From an uncultured Eubacteriales bacterium (GTDB lineage: Bacteria > Bacillota > Clostridia > TANB77 > CAG-508), in contig CACXCH010000046.1 in NCBI GenBank assembly GCA_902766085.1, positions 1-15,976 on the forward strand: a stretch of 15,976 nucleotides of DNA. The letters are read 5' to 3'. The notes beneath the pieces were generated by a model. The model searched no databases and was not told the origin of the DNA. It worked only from the letters and a program-made list of their open reading frames with translations. Shown in pieces: positions 7,530-14,537 of this stretch (within the stretch, counting starts at the first letter, position 1; every line of letters starts with the position of its first letter). A program made the position numbers and the translations under genes.

Positions 7530-7532
7530 TAA

Positions 7533-8411
7533 TTATTCCTTTCTATTTATACTTTTCCATGATTTTATAAGTAAGTTATCTATAGTCATTTCATAATTAT
7601 TGTTTGATGATATTTTCTTTTTAGCTTCTTCTACATAGCTTACTATATTCAAGAAGCCTTTTTTAAATAGGCAAATGTTCATATAATCTAATAGGCTTAT
7701 AATGTCATCTTTGTTTTGGTATAAAACATCTGCTCCATTTAATACGTTTATTAAATTATCTTTTTGCATCTTAGTTATTACTTCTTTTACTTGTTTATAT
7801 TTTTCTGTCTTTTGACTAATTTCTTCATAATCTTTTAAGCTACCATTTAAGATTTCAAGTTCTTCATCAGGTACTTTGCCAGTTACTTTTTCTATTTCTT
7901 CATTGCTTAAGTTATTAAATTTAACCGTTACGCATCTTGATTTTATTGTTGGGAGAAGTGCATTTTCGTTTGAAACAATTAAAATAATAACTACATATTT
8001 AGGTGGTTCTTCTAGAGTTTTTAATAGTGCATTTTGAGCTGGCTCATTCATTCTATCTGCATCATTAATTACATAAACCTTTTTGCTTGACATAATTGGC
8101 TTTTCATAAGCATTATTAATTACTTTTTCTCTTATTTGATCAATTGTTATTATATCTTTTTTGTATTCTCCGTAATTTACTTCAACATAATTTTGATTGC
8201 TTTTTGCTTCAAATTTTTTACAAGAATCACATGTTTGATTGCAGTTTCCACCTTTTAAACACATAATGTTTTTTGCAAATTCTCTTGCAAATTGTTTTTT
8301 TCCAATCCCTTCAATTCCTGAAAAAATATAGCTGTTAGCAATCTTTTTTGTTTTTAGCGCATTCTCAAGTTCTTTTTTTATTTCATTGTTTCCAACAATA
8401 TTTTCGAACAA
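7533..8411 (-). CDS. holB: DNA polymerase III delta prime subunit (clamp loader)
   Basis: 292 residues. Part of the clamp loader that opens the beta clamp at primer ends. I start it at TTG 8411, because TAGAGGAGAA (8416-8425) lies just upstream and the product then opens FENIVGNNEIKKELENAL, as delta-prime proteins do. The longer frame from TTG 8444 has no Shine-Dalgarno. Numbered from TTG 8411: P-loop-like GIEGIGK (32-38); a four-cysteine zinc module (Cys51, 57, 61, 64); DADRMNEPAQNALLKTLEEP (117-136) with the acidic Walker B-like box; and the SRC motif (158-160), which supplies the arginine finger in this family. The C-terminal third is helical and divergent. It sits between lepB and ricT, 3 bases from the latter, so holB and ricT are cotranscribed. 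Confidence 0.9.
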   Translation of the reverse strand: MFENIVGNNEIKKELENALKTKKIANSYIFSGIEGIGKKQFAREFAKNIMCLKGGNCNQTCDSCKKFEAKSNQNYVEVNYGEYKKDIITIDQIREKVINNAYEKPIMSSKKVYVINDADRMNEPAQNALLKTLEEPPKYVVIILIVSNENALLPTIKSRCVTVKFNNLSNEEIEKVTGKVPDEELEILNGSLKDYEEISQKTEKYKQVKEVITKMQKDNLINVLNGADVLYQNKDDIISLLDYMNICLFKKGFLNIVSYVEEAKKKISSNNNYEMTIDNLLIKSWKSINRKE

Positions 8412-8415
8412 TTTA

Positions 8416-8425
8416 TTCTCCTCTA
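8416..8425 (-). promoter_or_regulatory. Ribosome binding site deciding the TTG start of holB
   Basis: Minus-strand TAGAGGAGAA, about 4-7 bases before TTG 8409-8411. It falls within the longer open frame that begins at TTG 8444 and supports the shorter product. Confidence 0.7.
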
Positions 8426-8488
8426 AATTATTTTGCTTTTTCAAATTAGTTTAGTTATTCTAAGGTTTTTAACAATTATGCCTTTCAT

Positions 8489-9133
8489 TTATTTTACTTT
8501 TCCAAATTTGTTTAATGGCCAAAATCTAAATGCCACCCTGCTTTCGATTTTGCTATATGGTACACATCCAAAAGAACGAGAATCAAGTGAAACTGATCTG
8601 TGGTCACCCATTACGAAGAGTGAATTTTCTGGAACAACTATATCATAAAATAAGCCTGTTGCCTCAGTTGTTACACTTTCATCTAAATAACTTTCCTCAA
8701 GCACTTCTCCATTTATATAAACTTTACCATCCATTATTTGTATATGTTCCCCTGGCAATCCAATTACTCTTTTTATATAATTTCTTTTGCCAATTTCAAG
8801 TACATTATATGTAAATTTTTTCCATAACGAATTTGTATTGTTATCATATTGTGCAATAGGATTATTAATATCAATTTCATCCATACTAGAGTATTTTTCT
8901 TTTGTTGGTGCTTCAAATGTTATTATTTGACCTCTTTTTAGTTCTTGCTTAAATGTTACAACTGCTCTATTTAGAAGCAATCTATCTCCTTGTTTTAAAG
9001 TTGGATACATTGAATCCATTTGTACAACTGTTGGTGTGCATAAAAAATATTTTACTAAAACTGCAATTACTATTGCAATTAATACGCAGTATATCCATTC
9101 CAAAATTTCTTTCAATACTTCTTTTTTGCTCAT
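8489..9133 (-). CDS. lepB: Signal peptidase I
   Basis: 214-residue membrane-anchored serine protease that cleaves signal peptides from exported proteins. A single helix at about 13-31 is followed by the catalytic Ser41 in QMDSMYPTL (box B). RGQIITFEAP (67-76) comes next, then the catalytic Lys121 in NYIKRVIGLPGEHI (118-131, box D), and MGDHRSVSLDSRSFG (175-189, box E, normally GDNRxNSxDSR). Box B reads MDSMYPT rather than the more frequent SGSMxPTL, but the Ser, Met and Pro are kept. The ATG has AAAGGA upstream with long spacing. It lies 78 bases after the kinase gene and 77 bases before holB, all on the same strand, so one transcript from the regulator promoter through ricT is plausible. Confidence 0.95.
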   Translation of the reverse strand: MSKKEVLKEILEWIYCVLIAIVIAVLVKYFLCTPTVVQMDSMYPTLKQGDRLLLNRAVVTFKQELKRGQIITFEAPTKEKYSSMDEIDINNPIAQYDNNTNSLWKKFTYNVLEIGKRNYIKRVIGLPGEHIQIMDGKVYINGEVLEESYLDESVTTEATGLFYDIVVPENSLFVMGDHRSVSLDSRSFGCVPYSKIESRVAFRFWPLNKFGKVK

Positions 9134-9211
9134 TTATTATTTTTTGTCCTTTCAAAATAGATTGTTTAAGTTTTATTTTAATATTCGCTTTGTTTTAGAG
9201 CTAATATATTG

Positions 9212-10570
9212 CTATTGCTTCATAACAGGAATCCTTAAAACAACTTCCGTTCCTTTTCCAACATCACTTTTAATATCAATGCTTCCATCATTTTTTTCAA
9301 TTACTTCTTTTGCAATTGAAAGCCCAAGTCCTGTTCCACCCATTTCTCTTGAACGAGCTTTATCAACACGATAGAATCTTTCAAATATCTTGTCAAGGTC
9401 ACTTTTAGGAATACCAATTCCATTATCCTTTACTTTCACATAAGCATCAGTGTGAACATACCCAACATATACGCTTATTGTCCCACCTTCTTTAGTATAT
9501 TTAACACTATTGCTAATTATATTAATAATAACTCTTTCTATTCCATCATAATCAGCGTGAACTGGAGGTACATCAGATGTTACATAGCATTCTAAGTTCT
9601 GTTTTTTTCTTTTAACTTCTATTTCAAATTTTTCACAACATTTTTTTGCAAGTGTTCCTAGGTCAAAGTCAATAGGTTTTGTTATATTATCTTTTCTATC
9701 ATATTTTGAGATATAAAGCAAATCATCTACAATTTTTTTCATTCTAGTAGCATTATCATAAATTACTTCTACCCAATGTCTTTTTTGGCTCTCTTCAGCA
9801 TCCTCATTGTCAAGTAACGTTTCTGCAAAGCCTTTAATTGATGTTAGTGGTGTTTTTAGTTCATGTGAAACATTTGCTACAAAGTCTTTTCTCATATTGT
9901 CAAGTTTTACGTGTTCTGTAATATCTTGTATTACAACCATTAATCCTGTAGTTTTTTGGCTTTCATCTTTAAATGGTACAAAAAATAAATTCATAGAGCC
10001 CTGGTTGTTTTCAATCTTCTTTTCAGAAGATGCAAGATTTTCAAGGAAAATAATTTTTTCCATATTAATATCTTTATATTTTTCAAAAATTTGATTAAAT
10101 GTTTTTTGATTGTCCTTTATTTCTAATAATCTAATTGCTGCTGGATTAATATATGATACATTTCCTGATGTATCAAAAGCTATAACTCCATCAGTCATAT
10201 ACTTTAAAATTGTATCCGTTTGAATTTTTTGATTATCAGCTATTCTTAGGTTTTCTTTTATTTCATTTATTGCGTTGTCAAAGTCTTTATTATCTGTTTG
10301 TAAGTAATCAAGCTTTTCATAAGGATTTCCACTTTTTAGCATTCTTGACATTGGTTTTATCCATTTTTTATATGTAAAATATGCCATAAGCATACTTATT
10401 AATCCAAGCATACACATTGCTGCTATAATTATTGTCATAACTATTGTTTTTATTTCATTATAGTTCGGAAGTTTGCTACATTGTATTTGTATTAAAATCC
10501 CAGTTATAACAATGACAAGTTCACTTATAATAAAATTCCATAAAATGGTTTTATAATGATAATTTTTCAT
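9212..10570 (-). CDS. walK: WalK/PhoR-like sensor histidine kinase with minimal extracellular loop
   Basis: 452 residues. Two helices (about 8-30 and 41-66) are separated by only about 10 residues. A short HAMP-like segment (67-112) and a PAS domain (about 115-222, LKYMTDGVIAFDTSGNVSYI at 122-141) follow. The HisKA dimerisation helix contains FVANVSHELKTPLTSIKG (230-247), with His236 as phosphorylated residue. The HATPase domain has N-box Asn350/Asn354, G1 DNGIGIP (382-388), the F-box region FERFYRVDKARSREMG (396-411) and G2 GTGLGLSIA (412-420). The C-terminal FYRVDKARSREMGGTGLGL stretch is WalK-like. Classic WalK has a large extracytoplasmic PAS domain, absent here, so the name is by similarity and partner gene. 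Cognate regulator is 150 bases upstream. Shine-Dalgarno AAAGGA. PhoR is the alternative assignment. Confidence 0.88.
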   Translation of the reverse strand: MKNYHYKTILWNFIISELVIVITGILIQIQCSKLPNYNEIKTIVMTIIIAAMCMLGLISMLMAYFTYKKWIKPMSRMLKSGNPYEKLDYLQTDNKDFDNAINEIKENLRIADNQKIQTDTILKYMTDGVIAFDTSGNVSYINPAAIRLLEIKDNQKTFNQIFEKYKDINMEKIIFLENLASSEKKIENNQGSMNLFFVPFKDESQKTTGLMVVIQDITEHVKLDNMRKDFVANVSHELKTPLTSIKGFAETLLDNEDAEESQKRHWVEVIYDNATRMKKIVDDLLYISKYDRKDNITKPIDFDLGTLAKKCCEKFEIEVKRKKQNLECYVTSDVPPVHADYDGIERVIINIISNSVKYTKEGGTISVYVGYVHTDAYVKVKDNGIGIPKSDLDKIFERFYRVDKARSREMGGTGLGLSIAKEVIEKNDGSIDIKSDVGKGTEVVLRIPVMKQ

Positions 10571-10624
10571 TGAATCAGTCCTTTATTTGCCTTAAGTATA
10601 ATATCTTTATTTACTCCTTCTTTT

Positions 10625-10709
10625 AAAAGATATATTATTTTGCAATATTGTTTAGAATTGGATATGTAATCTTTTTACACTATTCATAGCTCCGCTAAAA
10701 AGATATATT
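10625..10709. repeat. Twelve-base direct repeat in the regulator-kinase gap
   Basis: AAAAGATATATT occurs at 10625-10636 and again at 10698-10709, 73 bases apart. The 150-base gap 10571-10720 between the regulator stop and kinase start is long for a two-component operon. It shows no convincing terminator or sigma-A promoter. In DNA this AT-rich a 12-base match may be chance. Confidence 0.35.
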
Positions 10710-10720
10710 TTCTTTTATTT

Positions 10721-11452
10721 CTATTTGCTTGAGATATAATAACCTACTCCTCTTTTTGTTATAAGAATTTTTGGATTTGAAGTGTTCTTTTCGATTTTTT
10801 CTCTTATTCTCCTAACAGTAACATCAACTGTTCTAATATCTCCAAAATATTCATAGCCCCAAACTTGTTCTAGTAAATCCTCTCTAGTAACAACTTGCCC
10901 AGGCTTTTGAGCAAGATATTTTAAAACCTCAAATTCTCTCCTTGTTAAATCATTAACTTGCACTCCTTTTACAATAGCTTCAAATTTATCAAGATCAAGA
11001 GTTAGTGAACCCATAACAATTTTATTGTCTTTTGTTTTTGCCGCCTGTGATTCACTATTATCTGTTTTTCTAAGATTTGCTTTTATCCTTGCAACTAATT
11101 CTCTTGTACTAAAAGGTTTTGTAATGTAATCATCAGCTCCTATTTCAAGTCCAACAATTTTGTCAACTTCTTCTCCTCTTGCTGAAAGCATAATTATTGG
11201 GACATTCATATCTTCTTGGCGTATTTTTTTGCAGACTGTTAATCCATCCATTTTTGGTAGCATAACATCAAGTAAAATTATATCTGGATGTTTTTCTAGT
11301 GCAAGCTTAAGTCCATCTTCACCATTGTTGGCTGAAATAAAATTATATCCTTCTTTTTCAATATTGACTTTTAGTAAATCAATTATTGAATCCTCATCAT
11401 CAACAGCTAATACTGTTTTTTTATCATCTTCAATGTTTTCATTCTTTCCCAT
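10721..11452 (-). CDS. walR: WalR-like OmpR-family response regulator
   Basis: 243 residues. The receiver domain (about 14-128) has acidic pocket Asp18-Asp19-Glu20, phosphoacceptor Asp62 in ILLDVMLPKMDG (59-70), switch Ser90 and Lys112 (TKPFSTREL, 111-119). A linker (130-145) leads to an OmpR/PhoB winged helix (about 146-243). The recognition region WGYEYFGDIRTVDVTVRRIR and the end TKRGVGYYI are nearly those of Bacillus WalR, which controls cell-wall hydrolases. The N-terminus carries about 12 extra hydrophilic residues before the first beta strand. The ATG has Shine-Dalgarno GGAAGG 7 bases upstream and a sigma-A promoter at 11489-11517. The genes after the kinase are lepB and holB, not the walH/walI/walJ accessory genes found in Bacilli. 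Confidence 0.9.
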   Translation of the reverse strand: MGKNENIEDDKKTVLAVDDEDSIIDLLKVNIEKEGYNFISANNGEDGLKLALEKHPDIILLDVMLPKMDGLTVCKKIRQEDMNVPIIMLSARGEEVDKIVGLEIGADDYITKPFSTRELVARIKANLRKTDNSESQAAKTKDNKIVMGSLTLDLDKFEAIVKGVQVNDLTRREFEVLKYLAQKPGQVVTREDLLEQVWGYEYFGDIRTVDVTVRRIREKIEKNTSNPKILITKRGVGYYISSK

Positions 11453-11488
11453 AATAAAACCTTCCTTTTTATAAAAACATTCGACATA

Positions 11489-11517
11489 TTTATATCATAA
11501 AAAAGCAGAATTATCAA
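11489..11517 (-). promoter_or_regulatory. Sigma-A promoter of the regulator-kinase operon
   Basis: Minus-strand TTGATA (11517-11512), 17-base spacer, TATAAA (11494-11489), start expected near 11482, leader about 30 bases. The -35 hexamer lies in the loop and 3' arm of the terminator hairpin of the preceding gene, and the terminator's T run forms part of the spacer. Confidence 0.72.
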
Positions 11518-11534
11518 GATAATTCTACTTTTTT
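11499..11534 (-). terminator. Terminator of the DUF5684-type gene, overlapping the walR promoter
   Basis: GCAGAATTATC (11505-11515) pairs with GATAATTCTAC (11518-11528) with a single mismatch. A and T runs on both sides extend the stem to 11499-11534. On the minus strand the 3' arm is followed by TTTTTT. The hairpin could also work on the plus strand, but no plus-strand gene enters it. It sits 134 bases after the upstream stop codon. Confidence 0.8.
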
Positions 11535-11557
11535 ATTCATTATTTTATTACTAGATA

Positions 11558-11569
11558 ATAGTTAACTAT
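11558..11569. promoter_or_regulatory. Perfect palindrome ATAGTTAACTAT upstream of walR
   Basis: Twelve-base exact palindrome within the otherwise featureless 11535-11668 spacer, about 75 bases upstream of the predicted walR transcription start. It could be a protein-binding site. It does not match the WalR consensus (TGTWAH direct repeats), and AT-rich palindromes of this size also arise by chance. Confidence 0.3.
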
Positions 11570-11668
11570 AGTTATTTTTTGCTCAATTTGGTGTTTCACA
11601 AATTGTAATAATCACTTAAGCTACTATCAAAACCATAACTGTCAATGTTATAGTAAGTTTAATCTCAT

Positions 11669-12247
11669 TTAGGTATTATTGCTTTCTTCGCTTTTACTTT
11701 CTTCACTTTTGTTTTCTTCGTCTTTTCTTTCTTCTGAATTAACATTCATTGTGTTGTTATTAGTATTATTGTCATTGTTATTGTTGTTATAGTTATTATT
11801 GTTATTATTGTTATTTGAGCTTGGTCCAATGTATGTTGATTTTCCAAATCCTAATATAGGATAGAATATAACAGGTAGTAAAGTTAAACCTATACCAAAT
11901 CCTACGCTTCTTCCAAAGCTTTTTGCAAATTCAATATTAAGCCAAAAATCAACAACAATATTTGCTATTGGAACTAACAATAGAAAATAAAATCCTGTAT
12001 GAATTCCTGCTAATTTAAATTTTACAAAAACATTATGTCCAGGGACTAATGCTTCCCATCCATCAAGACCTGCTTTTTTGTAAGTTACCCATTGTCCAAT
12101 TAATTGAATAACTGCACATACTAAGCAAAGAAGCCACATTGTAGCAAAAAATCCTGCTAAAAATCCTAAGAATCCTCCTGTAAATGCTGAGTCAAATCCA
12201 TTATCATAATATTGTTCTGGATAGCTATAATAATATTGAGTATACAT
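11669..12247 (-). CDS. DUF5684-type small membrane protein with Asn-rich tail
   Basis: 192 residues. A Tyr-rich N-terminus (1-15) is followed by a Gly/Phe-rich helix (about 22-52), a polar segment with AGLDGWEALVPGHNVFVKFK (59-78), helices at about 84-104 and 114-134, and the motif LPVIFYPILGFGKSTYIG (124-141). The order G-W-x-A-L-x-P...N, two helices, then FYPILGFG...Y is that of the DUF5684 family, whose role is unknown and which often sits near signal peptidases. After 144 comes a run dominated by Asn (about 145-165), then an acidic Ser/Glu/Lys tail (171-190). The tail is probably disordered and cytoplasmic. ATG with AGGAGGT 7 bases upstream, own promoter (12282-12310) and terminator, so it is likely monocistronic. 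Confidence 0.82.
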   Translation of the reverse strand: MYTQYYYSYPEQYYDNGFDSAFTGGFLGFLAGFFATMWLLCLVCAVIQLIGQWVTYKKAGLDGWEALVPGHNVFVKFKLAGIHTGFYFLLLVPIANIVVDFWLNIEFAKSFGRSVGFGIGLTLLPVIFYPILGFGKSTYIGPSSNNNNNNNNYNNNNNDNNTNNNTMNVNSEERKDEENKSEESKSEESNNT

Positions 12248-12281
12248 ATAAATACCTCCTTTTGTTTTCTTTTATACTATC

Positions 12282-12310
12282 TTTATATATCATTGTGAAA
12301 AATTTTTCAA
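12282..12310 (-). promoter_or_regulatory. Sigma-A promoter of the DUF5684-type gene
   Basis: Minus-strand TTGAAA (12310-12305), 17-base spacer, TATAAA (12287-12282). A perfect palindrome GAAAAATTTTTC (12297-12308) overlaps the -35. Start expected near 12275, about 28 bases before the ATG. Confidence 0.6.
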
Positions 12311-12360
12311 TACCTATTTAGTAAAATCTTTGAATAAATGGTTACATGTTAATGGTTTTA

Positions 12361-12412
12361 AAAATAAAAAAAACGAAATCGAAGATAACCTGATGGTTAT
12401 TTTCGATTCGTT
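12361..12412 (-). terminator. Terminator of the spore protein gene
   Basis: A long stem (12372-12390 with 12395-12412) has a TGAT loop, one bulged A and one G-U pair, and includes GGTTAT/ATAACC and CGA/TCG blocks. On the minus strand it is followed by a run of eight T. It begins about 25 bases after the spore protein stop codon. Confidence 0.92.
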
Positions 12413-12436
12413 CTTTTGTAAATTGTTAAGTTTCAA

Positions 12437-12631
12437 CTATCTATTTGATAATTGTGATTCAGCTTGTTGGATCATTTTCTTAACCATATTTCCACCAACT
12501 TTTCCTGCGTCTCTTGCAGCAATGTCTCCATTGTATCCATCTTTTAATGATACACCTACTTCATTAGCAACTTCATATTTGAATTTGTTTAAAGCTTCTG
12601 GAACATTATTAGTACTTTTTGTGTTTGCCAT
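12437..12631 (-). CDS. Alpha/beta-type small acid-soluble spore protein
   Basis: 64 residues. Binds and straightens DNA toward an A-like form in the dormant spore, protecting it from UV and chemicals, and is degraded on germination. It shows the conserved germination-protease site region FKYEVANEVGV (17-27) and the C-terminal DNA-binding block DGYNGDIAARDAGKVGGNMV (31-50) followed by KKMI. Both blocks are near-consensus for the family. The ATG has Shine-Dalgarno GGAGGTGA 6 bases upstream. It is flanked by its own strong terminator and lies in a monocistronic setting. Expression in the forespore by sigma-G is expected from the family. I could not find a convincing sigma-G promoter, although CAT/TATA-like elements are present near 12700. 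It is the clearest evidence that the organism makes endospores. Confidence 0.97.
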   Translation of the reverse strand: MANTKSTNNVPEALNKFKYEVANEVGVSLKDGYNGDIAARDAGKVGGNMVKKMIQQAESQLSNR

Positions 12632-12746
12632 AATAGTTCACCTCCATATATTTTTGAAAAAGTTTTTCAATCTTATTTAATTGAATTTTATCTTTTTCAT
12701 TATATATGATGTGCATTTTTTACTTTTTTAAACTGGAAATTTTTTG

Positions 12747-12916
12747 CATTTAAAAACAAAATTCATTTATTTAATTTTTCATTTTAAAAAACAAAAATCA
12801 ATTATTTAATTCTTCATTTAAAAGGCAAAAATCAATTATTTAATTCTTCATTTAAGAAACAAAAATTAATTATTTAATCCTTCATTAAAAAAATAAAAAT
12901 TATTTATTTAATTCCT
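12747..12916. repeat. Five-unit tandem repeat of about 34 bp entering the 3' end of gatB
   Basis: Units at 12747-12779, 12780-12814, 12815-12848, 12849-12882 and 12883-12916 (33, 35, 34, 34, 34 bp). Each begins CATTTAAAA-like, has an A-rich middle, and ends with ATTATTTAATTCTT-like sequence. Units 2 and 3 are the most alike. Unit 5 contains the last codons and stop of gatB (12900-12916). On the gatB strand every unit repeats GAATTAAATAA, which in unit 5 encodes the terminal Glu-Leu-Asn-Lys-stop. I infer stepwise duplication of the gene's 3' end. No spacers or palindromic repeats of CRISPR type are present. Confidence 0.85.
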
Positions 12917-14339
12917 CTAAGAAAAGTTTGTTCAAAAGTTTTGGATTTGCCTTGCCTTTTGTTTCTTTCATTGCTTGTCCTACTAAAAAGCCCAATGCTC
13001 TATCTTTTCCATTTTTGTAGTCAATAATTGATTGTGGATTTTTTTCAAGTACATCATCAACTACCTTTTTAATTGATGCCTCGTCTGAAATTTGTACAAG
13101 TCCTTTTTCTTCTACAATTTTCTTTGGAAATCTTGGTTTTTCAAACATTTCTTCAAGTACAGTTTTTGCAATTTTTGTGCTTATCTCTCCATTATCTATT
13201 AATTCAATAAGCTCTGCTAGTTGTTCTGCTGTAAAGGGAATTTGCTCAGGTTCCAATTCTTTTTCATTAAGAATTCTAGCAATATCAGATGTAAGCCAAT
13301 TGCATACGGCTTTGTAATTGTTACAAATTTTTCCAGCATTTTCGAATATATCAGAGTACGCTTTTGAAGATGTTAATGCATTTGCATCCTTTTCAGATAG
13401 ACCAAGTTCCTCCATATATCTCTTTTTTCTGCTTTCTGGCATTTCGGGCAAATTGTATTTTATGTTTTTTATGTATTCATCAGAAAGCTTTATTGCAACT
13501 AAGTCAGGTTCTGGAAAATATCTGTAGTCTTGAGCATTTTCCTTTGTTCTCATTGTATATGTTCTGCCTGCGACATCATCCCATCTTCTAGTTTCTTGTT
13601 CAACTTCTTTGCCATTTTCATAATCTGAAATCTGTTCTTCACTTTCATAATCAATTGCCCTCTGAATTGATTTAAAAGAGTTCATATTCTTCATTTCGTG
13701 TCTTGTTCCAAATGGAGTGTTTACTTTATGAACAGATACATTAACATCAGCTCTAAGCGAGCCTTCTTCCATTTTACAATCTGAAACATCAATATATTGA
13801 AGTATTGATTTTAATTTTTTTAAATACCTGTCTGCTTCAGAACTTGACCTAATATCAGGCTCTGAAACAATTTCAATTAATGGAACTCCAGCTCTATTTA
13901 AGTCAACTAAACTTCCTCCGGAAAATTCATTATGATTTAGCTTTCCAGCATCCTCTTCAATATGGATTCTAAGGATTCTTATTTTTTTAGGCTTTCCATT
14001 GTCATCTTCAATTTCAATGTACCCGTTCTTGCATAAGGGCTTATCAAATTGTGATATTTGATATGATTTTGGTAAATCTGGGTAAAAATAGTTTTTCCTA
14101 TCATTTTTGCTGTCTCTTTCAATTTCACAATTTGTTGCGAGTCCAGCTTTTACAGCATATTCAACAACTTTTTCATTTAGTGTTGGTAAAGCTCCTGGTA
14201 GAGCCATACATACTGGGCATATATGTGTATTTGGTTCTGCCCCAAATGTTGTTGGGCAAGAGCAAAATATTTTAGTTTTTGTTGATAATTCGGCGTGAAC
14301 CTCTAGTCCTATAACTGTTTCATAATCTTCTTTTGCCAT
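12900..14339 (-). CDS. gatB: Aspartyl/glutamyl-tRNA amidotransferase subunit B
   Basis: 479 residues, normal for the family. In GatCAB it phosphorylates the side chain of misacylated Glu-tRNA(Gln) and/or Asp-tRNA(Asn) and transfers the ammonia supplied by GatA. Motifs: GLEVHAELSTKTKIFCSCP (11-29), HICPVCMALPGALP (39-52), RKNYFYPDLPKSYQISQ (81-97), GSLVDLNRAGVPLIEIVSEP (142-161), EEGSLRADVNVSV (191-203) and DYRYFPEPDL (271-280). The C-terminal helical and YqeY-like tail domain that contacts tRNA ends in GKANPKLLNKLFLEELNK. Cys26, Cys28, Cys41 and Cys44 form the CxC...CxxC zinc site found in some GatB proteins and missing in the Bacillus subtilis one. ATG with AAGGAA upstream. It lies 198 bases after gatA rather than overlapping it. 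Its stop codon lies in a tandem repeat. Confidence 0.96.
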   Translation of the reverse strand: MAKEDYETVIGLEVHAELSTKTKIFCSCPTTFGAEPNTHICPVCMALPGALPTLNEKVVEYAVKAGLATNCEIERDSKNDRKNYFYPDLPKSYQISQFDKPLCKNGYIEIEDDNGKPKKIRILRIHIEEDAGKLNHNEFSGGSLVDLNRAGVPLIEIVSEPDIRSSSEADRYLKKLKSILQYIDVSDCKMEEGSLRADVNVSVHKVNTPFGTRHEMKNMNSFKSIQRAIDYESEEQISDYENGKEVEQETRRWDDVAGRTYTMRTKENAQDYRYFPEPDLVAIKLSDEYIKNIKYNLPEMPESRKKRYMEELGLSEKDANALTSSKAYSDIFENAGKICNNYKAVCNWLTSDIARILNEKELEPEQIPFTAEQLAELIELIDNGEISTKIAKTVLEEMFEKPRFPKKIVEEKGLVQISDEASIKKVVDDVLEKNPQSIIDYKNGKDRALGFLVGQAMKETKGKANPKLLNKLFLEELNK

Positions 14340-14443
14340 TATCTATTCCTTATCATAATATATTTAGGTTTTTAAATGGTAACCTATAATCCATAAATGC
14401 TTTTGCATTTTATACATATTTTAAAATTTACTAGTTTATAAGA

Positions 14444-14514
14444 TTTTTAGCAATACTTATATAATTCTTAAATTTAGTATTCTTAAGCTTTTTAGTATTA
14501 CTTATGTAATTTTT
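14444..14514. repeat. Degenerate direct repeats in the gatA-gatB spacer
   Basis: A 26-base element at 14444-14469 recurs at 14489-14514 with 22 identities (both begin TTTTTAG and share ACTTAT and TAATT). A partial third copy, TTTAGTATTCTTAA, lies between them at about 14474-14487. The period is 45 bases. The rest of the 14340-14537 spacer holds a small hairpin AAATGC-TTTT-GCATTT (14395-14410) and AGGTT/AACCT arms near the gatB start. There is no convincing terminator. Confidence 0.55.
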
Positions 14515-14537
14515 GATTTTTTTACATATTATATTTT

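Noticed and set aside
10571..10720. Separate promoter or riboswitch between regulator and kinase
   Set aside because: No hexamer pair with acceptable spacing and no stable or recognisable RNA fold. Only a 12-base direct repeat is visible.
12661..12740. Sigma-G promoter for the spore protein gene
   Set aside because: CAT/TATA-like -10 candidates exist near 12701, but no matching -35 at the right spacing was found, so it was not listed as a feature.
12747..12916. CRISPR array
   Set aside because: Units are contiguous, diverged and have no unique spacers. No cas genes are near.
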